NCBI RefSeq assembly: GCF_001886695.1
Contig: NZ_CP018097.1
Span: 806,001-870,000, forward strand
Source of the DNA: Aurantiacibacter gangjinensis
Lineage (GTDB): Bacteria; Pseudomonadota; Alphaproteobacteria; Sphingomonadales; Sphingomonadaceae
Reading direction: 5' to 3'
Length of the DNA: 64,000 nucleotides
Positions 43,971 through 52,410 of this stretch are shown piece by piece; positions within the stretch are counted from its first letter, which is position 1; each line of letters begins with the position of its first letter. The notes under the pieces were generated by a model that ran no database searches, had not been told where the DNA came from, and saw nothing but the letters and a program-made list of their open reading frames with translations. The translations under genes were made by a program, and so were the position numbers.

Positions 43971-45221
43971 CTAGATAATCCCCACAGCCTTACCGGCGCG
44001 TCCAAACATGCCGAGGATGGTGCTGACCTCTTCCTCCGAATGCTCGGCGCAGAGCGAGCAGCGCAGCAGGGTCATGTTGGCTGGCGTGGCTGGCGGGCGG
44101 GCGAGGTTCACGTAGAGCCCTTCATGCAGCAGCGCGCTCCACATGGCAGCGCCCTGTTCCAGATCCGGCATGATGACGGCGACGATCGCGCTTTGCGCTT
44201 CATCCGTGCCGAGCTTGAAGCCCAAATCGGTCAGGCCCTTGTGCAATCGCTTGGAATTATCCCAGAGATGGTCGCGCTTGTCCTTCGCGTGCATCAGCTT
44301 GCGGATGCTGGTCGCGGCGGTCGCCACCACGGAAGGCGGCAGGCTGGCTGTGAACACGTAAGGGCGGCAGGCGAGGCGCATGATCTCGAACTTTGGGTGG
44401 TTGGACACGCAGAAGCCGCCGACCGTGCCCACACTCTTGGAGAAAGTGCCGATGATGAGATCGACATCGTCGATTACCCCCGCATCTTCCACCACGCCGC
44501 GCCCGTTCTCGCCGATAAAGCCCATCGAATGCGCCTCATCCACCAGCACCATGGCGCCTGCATCCTTGGCGACCTGCACCATTTCTTTCAGCGGGGCGAC
44601 ATCGCCGAGCATGGAATAAACGCCTTCCAGCACGACAAGCTTGCCGGCATCGTCGGGAATGCGCTTCAGCCGTTTTTCCATGGCGGACACATCGTTGTGC
44701 TTGAACGGCACGATCTCGGCATTGCCCATCGCGCAGCCATCCCAGATGCTGGCATGGCTATCGATGTCGAGCACCACATAATCGCCTTTCCCAGCGATGG
44801 TGGAGATGATGCCAAGATTGGCCTGGTAACCGGTCGAGAACACCATGGCGTGGTCCATGGCGTAGAATTCGCGCAGCGCGTCCTCGCATTCCTTGTGGCC
44901 CTGATACGTGCCGTTCAGCACGCGGCTGCCGGTGGTGCCGGTGCCGAAATCGTCGAGCGCTTGCTTGCCCGCCGCAACCACATCGGGGTCGAAGGTCATC
45001 CCCATGTAATTGTAGGTGCCCAGCAGGATCGTATCGCGTCCGTTGCAAATCGCGCGGGTGGGGGAGAGCACCTTCTCCATCACCAGCGAGAACGGATCGT
45101 CCACGCCGCTGTCGAGCAAGCCTTGGCGCAGCGCGATCATGTCGTCGAACTTGCTGAATAGGTCTGGCGCATCGCCGGTACGGGTAACCGGCTGGTCGGA
45201 CTGCATGATGCCTTCGCTCAT
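43971..45221 (-). CDS. spt: Serine palmitoyltransferase
   Basis: PLP enzyme that condenses Ser with palmitoyl-CoA/ACP, the first step of sphingolipid synthesis. 416 residues: TYNYMGMTFDPDVVAAGK, GTGTTGSRVLNGTYQGHKE, LVDEAHSMGFIGENGRG, PLP Lys in IIGTFSKSVGTVGGF, and C-terminal LARPPATPANMTLLRCSLCA. The ATG at 45221 follows the ACP stop; an in-frame ATG five codons on (45206) has GAAGG before it and may be the true start. Close relatives are soluble homodimers in Sphingomonas. Confidence 0.93.
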   Translation of the reverse strand: MSEGIMQSDQPVTRTGDAPDLFSKFDDMIALRQGLLDSGVDDPFSLVMEKVLSPTRAICNGRDTILLGTYNYMGMTFDPDVVAAGKQALDDFGTGTTGSRVLNGTYQGHKECEDALREFYAMDHAMVFSTGYQANLGIISTIAGKGDYVVLDIDSHASIWDGCAMGNAEIVPFKHNDVSAMEKRLKRIPDDAGKLVVLEGVYSMLGDVAPLKEMVQVAKDAGAMVLVDEAHSMGFIGENGRGVVEDAGVIDDVDLIIGTFSKSVGTVGGFCVSNHPKFEIMRLACRPYVFTASLPPSVVATAATSIRKLMHAKDKRDHLWDNSKRLHKGLTDLGFKLGTDEAQSAIVAVIMPDLEQGAAMWSALLHEGLYVNLARPPATPANMTLLRCSLCAEHSEEEVSTILGMFGRAGKAVGII

Positions 45222-45228
45222 CGCGCGC

Positions 45229-45483
45229 TTACTCGCTCGCCTGCTTGTGCACGGCATCGACCAGCTGGCCGTATTTCTCGATTTCGGCCTGCTGATTCAT
45301 CGAGATGATGATGTCGAAGGCATCCTCGATCTCGGCGACGAAATCCATCACGGTCAGGCTGTCGAACTCCAGGTCACCAGCAAAAGTGGTGTCTTCGGTA
45401 ATCGTGACACCCTTCTTGTTGAACGGCTCGATGATAGAGCGGATGCGAGTATCGACTTCTGTGCGGTCCATCGGGTGTGCCAT
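45229..45483 (-). CDS. Acyl carrier protein of the sphingolipid operon
   Basis: 84-residue ACP. Phosphopantetheine Ser in LEFDSLTVMDFVAEIEDAF. Ends 7 bases before spt, the arrangement typical of sphingolipid ACPs supplying the acyl chain to serine palmitoyltransferase. It differs from the housekeeping ACP (DSLTV in place of DSLDT). Strand and spacing show it is co-transcribed with spt. Confidence 0.9.
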   Translation of the reverse strand: MAHPMDRTEVDTRIRSIIEPFNKKGVTITEDTTFAGDLEFDSLTVMDFVAEIEDAFDIIISMNQQAEIEKYGQLVDAVHKQASE

Positions 45484-45583
45484 CCTGTGGTCAAATAAAT
45501 GCTGCGCGCCCTATGGCACGCCGGATGGCAACGGCAAAGCTTTGCGAAGCGGCCTTGTCAAGCTGGCCTGAGGGGAAGGCGTG

Positions 45584-45970
45584 TCAGGCCGCCTCGTCGG
45601 CCTGCTCTGCCATCAGGCCTTTTACCGCGGCCATGAAGGGGCCGATGCTGACAGGTTTGGAGAGATAGCCTTCCGCTCCCGAATCGCGAATGCGCTCTTC
45701 ATCGCCCTTGCCCGCATAGGCGGTCACGGCGAGCACTGGCACTTCGCGCAGGTCCACATCATCTTTCAGCGTCGCAATGAGATCCAGGCCGGAAACATCC
45801 TGCAACTGGATATCCATCACTACGAGATTCGGCGTGAATGCCCGCGCCCGCTCGATGGCCTTGTGTCCGTCGGCACACGGCTCCACGGAAAAGCCGCCTG
45901 CCTGCAATACGTCGCAGAAAAGTTTGCGGTTGAGATCGTTGTCCTCGACAACGAGGATACGCTTCGTCAT
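45584..45970 (-). CDS. divK: Single-domain response regulator, DivK-like
   Basis: 128 residues, receiver domain only: VEDNDLNRKLFCDVL (acidic pocket), VVMDIQLQDVSGLDLI (phospho-acceptor Asp at about 53), AVTAYAGKGDE (Thr) and YLSKPVSIGPFM (Lys). In alphaproteobacteria a free-standing receiver beginning KRILVVEDN is usually DivK, which controls CtrA through PleC/DivJ. PleD, its usual partner, is not seen, so other orphan receivers remain possible. Divergent from the DUF3572 gene. Confidence 0.82.
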   Translation of the reverse strand: MTKRILVVEDNDLNRKLFCDVLQAGGFSVEPCADGHKAIERARAFTPNLVVMDIQLQDVSGLDLIATLKDDVDLREVPVLAVTAYAGKGDEERIRDSGAEGYLSKPVSIGPFMAAVKGLMAEQADEAA

Positions 45971-46033
45971 TTAGCCCCCGATCGCCTCCGCCTCTATGTG
46001 CGGTGGCTTATCCAATATCCCTATTCAGGATGT

Positions 46034-46315
46034 GTGACAATTCTACGTGATGGTAAAGATTCGGTAAAGGATGCCTCGGCGCTGGCATTGGCGGCGCTCG
46101 GCTGGGTGCTGTCGGACGACGGCAGGGCGCAGCGTTTCCTCGACCTGACGGGCCTGACGCCGGATGGCCTGCGGGACGCCATTGGCGAGCCGTCCACCCA
46201 CCGCGCGGTGTTCGAATTTCTCGAAGCGCATGAACCGGACCTGCTGGGCGCAGCCGACGCGCTGGACATGCCGCCGGAAGAACTGGTTGCCGCCGGGCGG
46301 GAGCTGCGGCGATGA
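46034..46315 (+). CDS. DUF3572 family protein
   Basis: 93 residues. The core is ASALALAALGWVLSDDGRAQ and FLDLTGLTPDGLRDAIGEPS with EFLEAHEPDLLGAADALDMP, matching DUF3572, a small alphaproteobacterial family of unknown function. The GTG at 46034 is chosen because it gives the family length; longer open frame overlaps divK. It starts a run of tightly linked genes with the HAD hydrolase overlapping by four bases. Confidence 0.75.
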   Translation: MTILRDGKDSVKDASALALAALGWVLSDDGRAQRFLDLTGLTPDGLRDAIGEPSTHRAVFEFLEAHEPDLLGAADALDMPPEELVAAGRELRR

Positions 46316-46941
46316 GCAAGCCCCTTGTCATTACCGATTGCGACGAGGTGCTGTTGCACATGGTCCGCCATTTTCGCGACTGGCTGGATGCCGAGCACGA
46401 TGTCGAGTTCGCGCTGGAAGGCGATCCTTTCGTCCAGTCGATGAAGCGGCGGGGCAGCGATGACGACATTCGCGAGGAAGAAGTCTGGGAGTTGCTCGGT
46501 GGTTTCTTCGACACACAGATGGTGACGCAGCAGCCGATCGCCGGAGCCGTCGCAGCCATTGCCGAATTGCAGCGCGAGGCGGATGTGGTGGTCCTCACCA
46601 ATCTGACCGATGAGCGCAATGCGGCGCGCAAGCGCCAGTTGGAGGCTGTCGGAATCACTGCGCCGGTATTCACCAATCAGGGGCCAAAGGGGAAGCTGCT
46701 GCGCCGCATCGTCGCCGATCACGGGGCGCGTCGATCCGTTTTCATCGACGACATCGCAGGCCATCACAAATCCGCGCTGAAAGAAGCGCCGCATGTCCAT
46801 CGCTTGCATTTCTGCGGCGAGCCGAGCGTCGCCCCGCACATCCCCTGCGCGCTGGAGGCTGGCCATGCCCATGCGCGCATCGACACATGGGATGCGGCGC
46901 TGCCATGGATTCTCGAAACGCTGCATGGAGAACGCCTGTGA
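46312..46941 (+). CDS. HAD-family hydrolase
   Basis: 209 residues with HAD motifs: VITDCDEVLLHM (DxD), VVVLTNLTDERN (Thr), GPKGKLLRRI (Lys) and SVFIDDIAGHH (DD). Substrate unknown. It overlaps DUF3572 by four bases (ATGA) and RidA by four (GTGA), so the three are co-translated. Confidence 0.85.
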   Translation: MSKPLVITDCDEVLLHMVRHFRDWLDAEHDVEFALEGDPFVQSMKRRGSDDDIREEEVWELLGGFFDTQMVTQQPIAGAVAAIAELQREADVVVLTNLTDERNAARKRQLEAVGITAPVFTNQGPKGKLLRRIVADHGARRSVFIDDIAGHHKSALKEAPHVHRLHFCGEPSVAPHIPCALEAGHAHARIDTWDAALPWILETLHGERL

Positions 46942-47393
46942 GTTACGAAGCGCGCCTGAAAGACCTTGGAATCGTCCTGCCCGAAAGCTCCGCGCCGCTG
47001 GCGAGCTATGTGCCTGTCATGGTGCATGGCGACATGGCATTCGTGTCCGGCCAACTGCCTTTCGTCGATGGCGAAGTCGTCACTGGAACGCTGGGCAAGG
47101 ATGTGGCGCTGGAAGACGCCATTGCAGCCGCACGCGCATGCGGGCTGATGATTCTTTCGCAGCTGCGCAACGAAATTGGCTCGCTCGACCGGGTAAAGCA
47201 GGTGGTGAAACTGGGCGGCTTCGTCGCCTCCACCCCCGATTTTACCGATCAGCACAAGGTCGTGAACGGCGCGTCGGACCTGATGGCCGAAATATTCGGC
47301 GATGCTGGCCGCCATGCCCGTGCCGCCGTGGGCGTGCCGTGCCTGCCGGTCGGTGCCGCCGTTGAAGTCGATGCGGTGATCGCCCTTGGCTGA
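46938..47393 (+). CDS. RidA/YjgF-family enamine deaminase
   Basis: 151 residues. VMVHGDMAFVSGQLPFVDGE, GTLGKDVALEDAIAAARAC and GASDLMAEIFGDAGRHARAA are the RidA-type strands, with the Arg and Glu of the deaminase site near VGVPCLPVGAAVEVDAVIAL. Protects PLP enzymes from reactive enamines. Longer N-terminus than E. coli RidA. GTG start overlapping the HAD stop. Confidence 0.88.
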   Translation: MSYEARLKDLGIVLPESSAPLASYVPVMVHGDMAFVSGQLPFVDGEVVTGTLGKDVALEDAIAAARACGLMILSQLRNEIGSLDRVKQVVKLGGFVASTPDFTDQHKVVNGASDLMAEIFGDAGRHARAAVGVPCLPVGAAVEVDAVIALG

Positions 47394-48132
47394 TAGCGGC
47401 CTTGCGCAGGCGCTGGCGGGTTGGGCCTATGCCCATCGCGGCCTGCATGACGATGCGCGGCCCGAAAACTCGCTCGCCGCTTTCAGCGCCGCCATGGAAC
47501 GGGGGCTGGGCATCGAATGCGACATTCGCAAGAGCAGCGACGGGCGCGCCATGGTGTTTCATGATGCAGGCCTCGCGCGCCTGACGGGCCGCAGCGGCTC
47601 GATGGGGGCACGCCCTGTCGGCGACCTCACGGCCATGACGCTGCTGGGGAGCAAAGAGACGATCCCCACGCTGCGCGATGTGCTCAACCTTGTCGGCGGG
47701 CAGGTGCCGCTGCTGCTGGAAGTGAAGATGGACGATGGCCGTCCGGTCGATCCGCTGTGCCGCGCCATCCGCCGCGATCTCGATGGTTATGGCGGCGCTG
47801 TCGGCGTGATGAGCTTCGACAAGCGCGTGCCTGCATGGTTCGCCGCGCGCGAGCCCGACTTGCCGCGCGGCCTCGTCATCACCGACCAAGGGTCGCGGAC
47901 GCTGGCGGCCAAGTTCCGCCGCCGCGCTGCGCTGCGCCGGGCCGACCCGCATTTCCTCGCCCTCGATGTGCGCGACCTGCCCAATCGCTTCGCCCGCAAA
48001 CAGGCCGCCGAGGGCCGGATGCTGTTCAGCTGGACGGTAAACAGCGCCGAGCATTTTCACACGGTCACCGAAGCGGGCGCCTGGCCAATCATGGAAGGCG
48101 CAGGGGTGGCGGCATGGGATGCCGCTTCCTAG
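47386..48132 (+). CDS. Glycerophosphodiester phosphodiesterase family protein
   Basis: 248 residues with AYAHRGLHDDARPENSLAAF (catalytic His/Arg), IECDIRKSSDGRAMVFHDAG (Glu/Asp, second His), LLEVKMDDGRP and C-terminal FSWTVNSAEHF. Releases glycerol-3-phosphate from deacylated phospholipids, or hydrolyses related lipids. No signal peptide, so cytoplasmic. TTG start at 47386 overlapping the RidA end; the next ATG would remove the catalytic His. Confidence 0.88.
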   Translation: MADSGLAQALAGWAYAHRGLHDDARPENSLAAFSAAMERGLGIECDIRKSSDGRAMVFHDAGLARLTGRSGSMGARPVGDLTAMTLLGSKETIPTLRDVLNLVGGQVPLLLEVKMDDGRPVDPLCRAIRRDLDGYGGAVGVMSFDKRVPAWFAAREPDLPRGLVITDQGSRTLAAKFRRRAALRRADPHFLALDVRDLPNRFARKQAAEGRMLFSWTVNSAEHFHTVTEAGAWPIMEGAGVAAWDAAS

Positions 48133-48141
48133 ATGGGCTGA

Positions 48142-49278
48142 ATGGCCGATGGCGCTCTCACCGCAAGACTGGCAGCTTCCGTAGGCAGCGTTGATGCGGC
48201 TCGCTGGGATGCGCTGGCAGGCGGCGACAACCCGTTTGTTAGCCATGCGTTTCTCTCGCTACTGGAAGAATCCGGCAGTGTCGGGCCGGGCACCGGGTGG
48301 CAGTCGGCGCCGCTTTTACTGGAAGGCGATAGCGGCAATCTGCTGGGCGCGCTTCCCGCGTACCTGAAGGGCCACAGCCAGGGCGAATATGTGTTCGATC
48401 ATGCCTGGGCCGATGCGTGGGAGCGGGCGGGCGGCGACTATTATCCCAAGCTGCAGATCAGCGTGCCGTTCACGCCTGCGACGGGCCCTCGCCTGTTGCT
48501 CGCCGATCCGGCCTACGCCCTTGCCATGCTGGCCGCGGCGGAGCAGTTGGTGGCGCAGAACGGATTTTCCAGCGCGCATGCGACATTCGTGGCGCCGGAG
48601 CAGGTGGAGCTGTTCGAAGCGGCCGGCTGGCTGCGGCGCGAGGACGTGCAGTTCCACTGGATCAATCGCGGCTATGCGAGCTTCGAAGATTTCCTTGCCG
48701 CACTCACATCGCGAAAGCGCAAGGATCTGCGAAAGGAACGCGCAGCGGCTTGCGAGGGGCTGCGGTTCGAGGCGCTGTCGGGTAACGATATCCGCCCTGA
48801 GCATTGGGACGCTTTCTGGCTGTTCTACCAGGATACCGGCGCGCGCAAATGGGGCACGCCTTACCTCACGCGCGAGGCGTTCGACCTGATGGGAGAGAGG
48901 ATGGGCGAGAGGCTGTTACTTCTGCTCGCTTACGAGGATGACCGGCCGATCGCCGGAGCGCTCAACTTCATCGGCGGCGACACGCTGTATGGCCGGTATT
49001 GGGGATGCACGCTGGAACGGCGCTTCCTGCATTTCGAGCTATGCTACTACCGCGCCATCGATGCAGCGATCGAGCGGGGCCTATCGCGGGTCGAGGCAGG
49101 AGCGCAAGGCGGCCACAAACTGGCACGCGGCTACGAGCCCCAGGCCACCGTCTCGATGCACTTCATCGCCGATCCAGGCTTTCGCGAAGCCGTGGAAGAC
49201 TTCCTCTCCCGCGAGCGGATGGGAATGCGGATGGAGCGGATGCATCTGTCGTCTCACACGCCGTTTCGCAAGATCTGA
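48142..49278 (+). CDS. FemAB-like GNAT-fold acyltransferase (peptidoglycan-type)
   Basis: 378 residues of the FemAB-like family (two GNAT repeats): DNPFVSHAFLSLLEESGSVG, YYPKLQISVPFTPATGPRLL, FEDFLAALTSRKRKDLRKER, and the C-terminal LLAYEDDRPIAGALNFIGGD with RYWGCTLERRFLHFELCYYR and EAGAQGGHKLARGYEP. Relatives aminoacylate peptidoglycan precursors or act on lipids; the role here is unknown. Nine bases after GDPD, so in the same transcript. Confidence 0.85.
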   Translation: MADGALTARLAASVGSVDAARWDALAGGDNPFVSHAFLSLLEESGSVGPGTGWQSAPLLLEGDSGNLLGALPAYLKGHSQGEYVFDHAWADAWERAGGDYYPKLQISVPFTPATGPRLLLADPAYALAMLAAAEQLVAQNGFSSAHATFVAPEQVELFEAAGWLRREDVQFHWINRGYASFEDFLAALTSRKRKDLRKERAAACEGLRFEALSGNDIRPEHWDAFWLFYQDTGARKWGTPYLTREAFDLMGERMGERLLLLLAYEDDRPIAGALNFIGGDTLYGRYWGCTLERRFLHFELCYYRAIDAAIERGLSRVEAGAQGGHKLARGYEPQATVSMHFIADPGFREAVEDFLSRERMGMRMERMHLSSHTPFRKI

Positions 49279-49617
49279 TCAAGCAGCCCGGCGGCCGCTA
49301 TTGGCCTGACGCAGCCATTCGCGGGCGCGGCGCTGGGCGTCGGCGATTTCCATCGCTGTCATCTCGTCGGAGATATCCGCGCGGCACCAGCTGGCCGCCT
49401 CGTGGCCCTGGCTGGCGGCCAGGTTGAACCATTTATGCGCCTCGATCAGGTCGCAATTCACCCCGTGGCTGCCGGTCGAATAGGCCACACCCAAATCGTA
49501 ATAGGCATTGGTATCGCCATCGGCTGCGGCGGCGAGGCAATTGGCCACCAGCATGTCGGCACGGGCCATGTCGGCCGCTTCGAGTTTGGCGAATGTTTCG
49601 ATCTTGGCCAGTTCCAT
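49279..49617 (-). CDS. Sel1-repeat-type protein
   Basis: 112 residues, helical. A Sel1-like repeat is seen in TNAYYDLGVAYSTGSHGVNC followed by DLIEAHKWFNLAASQGHEAA (about 50-85), ending in a charged helix. The ATG at 49617 is preceded by GGGAGA; a frame to 49689 is rejected because it lacks a ribosome binding site. Convergent with the FemAB-like gene with no gap. Confidence 0.75.
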   Translation of the reverse strand: MELAKIETFAKLEAADMARADMLVANCLAAAADGDTNAYYDLGVAYSTGSHGVNCDLIEAHKWFNLAASQGHEAASWCRADISDEMTAMEIADAQRRAREWLRQANSGRRAA

Positions 49618-49756
49618 GATCGCAATCTCCCTGTTTCCTTCCGGTCCCCTGTCGTCCGGATGGCCCAAGGTTTTGACGAACGTGGTCAAGAAATGGTTAA
49701 CGGCGCGGCAATTTTGTCATGGCTAACGCTTTCCTCGGCTAATCCGGGATTGCTGC

Positions 49757-49791
49757 TTGTGCCCTGTCAGGCGGCGTCTTATAGGCGCGCC
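49757..49791 (+). promoter_or_regulatory. Promoter of the dksA-type gene with GCGCGCC discriminator
   Basis: TTGTGC (49757-49762), 17 bases, TATAGG (49780-49785), then GCGCGCC (49785-49791). The -10/discriminator block TAT(A/C)(G/T)GCGCGCC matches the rpmI promoter at 8558-8569 in the same register. It gives a leader of about 100 bases. Confidence 0.5.
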
Positions 49792-49893
49792 GACCACGGC
49801 TTTGGTTGCCGGCGCAGCAGATCCTGCCAACGGGACGATCGCCGGGAAACCGCAGGGAGAGCCACGACCCGTTCCGGGCTTTGGAGTGACTGA

Positions 49894-50352
49894 ATGGCAA
49901 CCGCCGCCCATGACGACATCGATATTCTCGCCAAGGCGAAACGGGCATTGCCTGCGGATTATTCTCCTAGCGACGATGAAGAGTACATGTCCGACAAGCA
50001 GCTGAATTATTTCAGGGTTTTGCTGCTGGAATGGAAGCGCAGCATTGTCGAAGCGGCGGAGAACACGCTGCAAAACCTGCAGGACGGCCCCATCCGCGAG
50101 CCCGATCTGAACGACCGCGCCTCCAGCGAAACCGATTGGGGCATCGAACTGCGCACGCGCGATCGCCAGCGCAAGCTGGTTTCCAAGATCGACGCTGCAC
50201 TGCGCCGAATCGATGGCGGCGAATACGGCTGGTGCGATGTCACCGGCGATCCCATCGGAATCAATCGCCTGATCGCGCGGCCTATCGCCACGATGACTGT
50301 CGAAGCGCAGCAGGCCCATGAGCGCCGCGAGAAGATTTCGCGCGACGATTGA
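49894..50352 (+). CDS. dksA: DksA-type RNA polymerase-binding protein
   Basis: 152 residues. Coiled-coil with the tip acidic residues (MSDKQLNYFRVLLLEWKRSI, LNDRASSETDWGIELRTRDR) and the C-terminal globular region EYGWCDVTGDPIGINRLIAR with PIATMTVEAQQAHERREKI. The zinc finger has only one of the usual four Cys (WCDVTG), as in most alphaproteobacterial DksA proteins. It should modulate transcription with ppGpp. Strong conservation of the coiled-coil DxxDxA motif region. Confidence 0.9.
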   Translation: MATAAHDDIDILAKAKRALPADYSPSDDEEYMSDKQLNYFRVLLLEWKRSIVEAAENTLQNLQDGPIREPDLNDRASSETDWGIELRTRDRQRKLVSKIDAALRRIDGGEYGWCDVTGDPIGINRLIARPIATMTVEAQQAHERREKISRDD

Positions 50353-50498
50353 CCCGTTTCGGGACAGCGCCAAGCAGCCTGCCGGCCCTTAACGAATGGT
50401 TAGGCAGTTCCTCCCACCGACGCCGTATATCTAACACGCGGTAGTTGCGGCCATTTTTGCTGCGCTCCGCAAAGCCGGACAGGAAGCGAAAGCCAGCG

Positions 50499-50834
50499 AT
50501 GAACAATGTCGATACCCGCCAGGTCGATCGTGACAGCTTGTTCCTGCTCGCCCAGTTGCTGGTTGACGGGCAGGACCAGGTGCACCGCGTGAAAGTGCGC
50601 AACCTCTCTGCGGGCGGCATGATGGCGGAAGGCGACTTCACGGCCATTCGCGGCGCGCTGGTGGAAGTGGAACTGCGCAATCTCGGCACGGTCGAAGGCA
50701 CCATCGCTTGGAAGCAGGACAACCGCGTGGGAATAGCGTTCGTGGACGAGATCGACCCGAAGCTGGCGCGCGGATCGGTATCCGGCTCCACCATCGCGAA
50801 GACAGAACCGCAGGGCAATCTGCGCAAGGTCTGA
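50499..50834 (+). CDS. PilZ-domain protein
   Basis: 111-residue c-di-GMP receptor-type domain. RQVDR (RxxxR, residues 7-11) and VRNLSAGGMMAEG (D/NxSxxG) are the binding motifs, and RGALVEVELRNLGTVEG follows. The ATG at 50499 is preceded by AGGAAG. Stand-alone; no partner identified by position. Confidence 0.85.
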   Translation: MNNVDTRQVDRDSLFLLAQLLVDGQDQVHRVKVRNLSAGGMMAEGDFTAIRGALVEVELRNLGTVEGTIAWKQDNRVGIAFVDEIDPKLARGSVSGSTIAKTEPQGNLRKV

Positions 50835-50900
50835 TCCTGGTCCCGAAACGCGTTGCAGCCGCTTGAAGCAGCCTGCATCGCGGCCTATCGCTGGCAGCCC

Positions 50901-52385
50901 ATGCTGCGCCGTTTCGTTCTCCTTCCCCTGACGCTTCTTGCCGCGACGTCCGCTTGCGGCAGTGCTGACGACGGTGCGGTGGATGTCGCGCTGATCGGGA
51001 GCGAGGATGCTATCCTCACCTCCAGCCTGCGCCTGTCCGGCCCCGCGCAGCACATCCGCGCCGCGACGCAATCCGGCCTTGTCTCGCTCAACGCGCAGGG
51101 CGAGGTCGTGCCCGCACTGGCAGAGGCCTGGATCGTGGTGGATGAAGGGCAGACGTTCATTTTCCGCCTGCGTCAGGGATCGACATGGCCCGACGGCACC
51201 GAAATGACGGCGGCCAGCGTGGAGCAGGCGCTGGAGGAATCTATTGACGGACTGGATGGCACGTCGCTGGCGCAAGACCTCGCGCTGGTGGAAGAGGTGC
51301 GCGCCATGGCGGGGCGGGTGATCGAAATCCGCCTGTCCGCGCCCGTGCCCTACCTCGTGCAATTGCTCGCCCAGCCCGAATTGGCGCTACGCCAGCCGGG
51401 CGGCGAAACCGGACCGATGACGCTGGCGCGCGGAGAGGAGGGCATCGCGCTCGATTTCAAGCCGCCGCTGGAACGCGGCCTCCCGGAGGATGAGGACTGG
51501 CGCGAAGATGTGCGCGAGCTGCGCGTGCATTTCGGCTCGCCTGCCGAGGCCATCGCCATGTTCGATGCGGGCGAGGCCGAAGTGGTGCTCGGCGGCACGC
51601 TCGGCTCGATCATGCAGGTCGATCCCGGTCCGCTGTCGGCGGGCACACTGCGGGTGGAAACGCCCTATGGGCTGTTCGGCCTGCACATCCTCGCGCAGTA
51701 CGGGCTGCTGTCGAATAGCGGCGTGCGCGAAGGGATCGCCATGGCCATCGACCGCGAGGCGCTGCTGGCCGATTTCAATGTCGGCGGCTGGACAGTCACC
51801 ACGCGTCCCGTCTCGCCCGACCTGCCTTCCGACCCCGGCCTCGTGAACGAACGGTGGCAGGACGAGGAGATTGCAGATCTACGTGCCGAAGCTGCCGCGC
51901 GCATCGCCGAGTGGCGGCGGCAGTTCGATGAGGGAGACCTCTCGCGCCCGGCCACCATCACGGTCGCCATGCCCGCAGGCTCCGGCTGGGAAGCGTTGTT
52001 CAACGATCTTGCCGCGCAGCTGATCGGCATCGACATCCTGCTGCTGCGCGTCGAGGATGCGCGCTCAGCGGACATGGTGATGATAGACCGCGTGGCGCGC
52101 TATGCCTCGCCGCTGTGGTTCCTCAACCAGTTCCATTGCGGCCTTGGCCGCGGCCTGTGCGCAGAGGAAGTGGACGCCATGGTGGAACAGGCCATCGCCC
52201 AGCGCGACCCGGCACAGCGCGCCCGCATGCTGGCCCAGGCCGAAGCGGCGCTGACGCTGGAGAACGTGTATATCCCCATCGCCTCGCCGCTGCGCTGGTC
52301 ACTGGTGCGCGGCAGTGTCGAGGGGTTCACCGCCAATGCCTACGCCTTCCATCCCTTGCCGGACCTAGCCCTGATCCCCAGATAA
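50901..52385 (+). CDS. Oligopeptide/nickel-type ABC transporter binding lipoprotein
   Basis: 494 residues. Lipobox LLAATSAC (Cys near 20) marks a periplasmic lipoprotein. The family 5 solute-binding fold is seen in ALAEAWIVVDEGQTFIFRLR and STWPDGTEMTAASVEQALE, and the late LENVYIPIASPLRWSLVRG. No permease or ATPase gene is adjacent, so the transporter partner is elsewhere or it is an orphan receptor. The ATG at 50901 is selected because the lipobox is then at the right distance. Confidence 0.85.
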   Translation: MLRRFVLLPLTLLAATSACGSADDGAVDVALIGSEDAILTSSLRLSGPAQHIRAATQSGLVSLNAQGEVVPALAEAWIVVDEGQTFIFRLRQGSTWPDGTEMTAASVEQALEESIDGLDGTSLAQDLALVEEVRAMAGRVIEIRLSAPVPYLVQLLAQPELALRQPGGETGPMTLARGEEGIALDFKPPLERGLPEDEDWREDVRELRVHFGSPAEAIAMFDAGEAEVVLGGTLGSIMQVDPGPLSAGTLRVETPYGLFGLHILAQYGLLSNSGVREGIAMAIDREALLADFNVGGWTVTTRPVSPDLPSDPGLVNERWQDEEIADLRAEAAARIAEWRRQFDEGDLSRPATITVAMPAGSGWEALFNDLAAQLIGIDILLLRVEDARSADMVMIDRVARYASPLWFLNQFHCGLGRGLCAEEVDAMVEQAIAQRDPAQRARMLAQAEAALTLENVYIPIASPLRWSLVRGSVEGFTANAYAFHPLPDLALIPR

Positions 52386-52410
52386 GGCGCATGAGGGAGG
52401 TTTCTTCACC

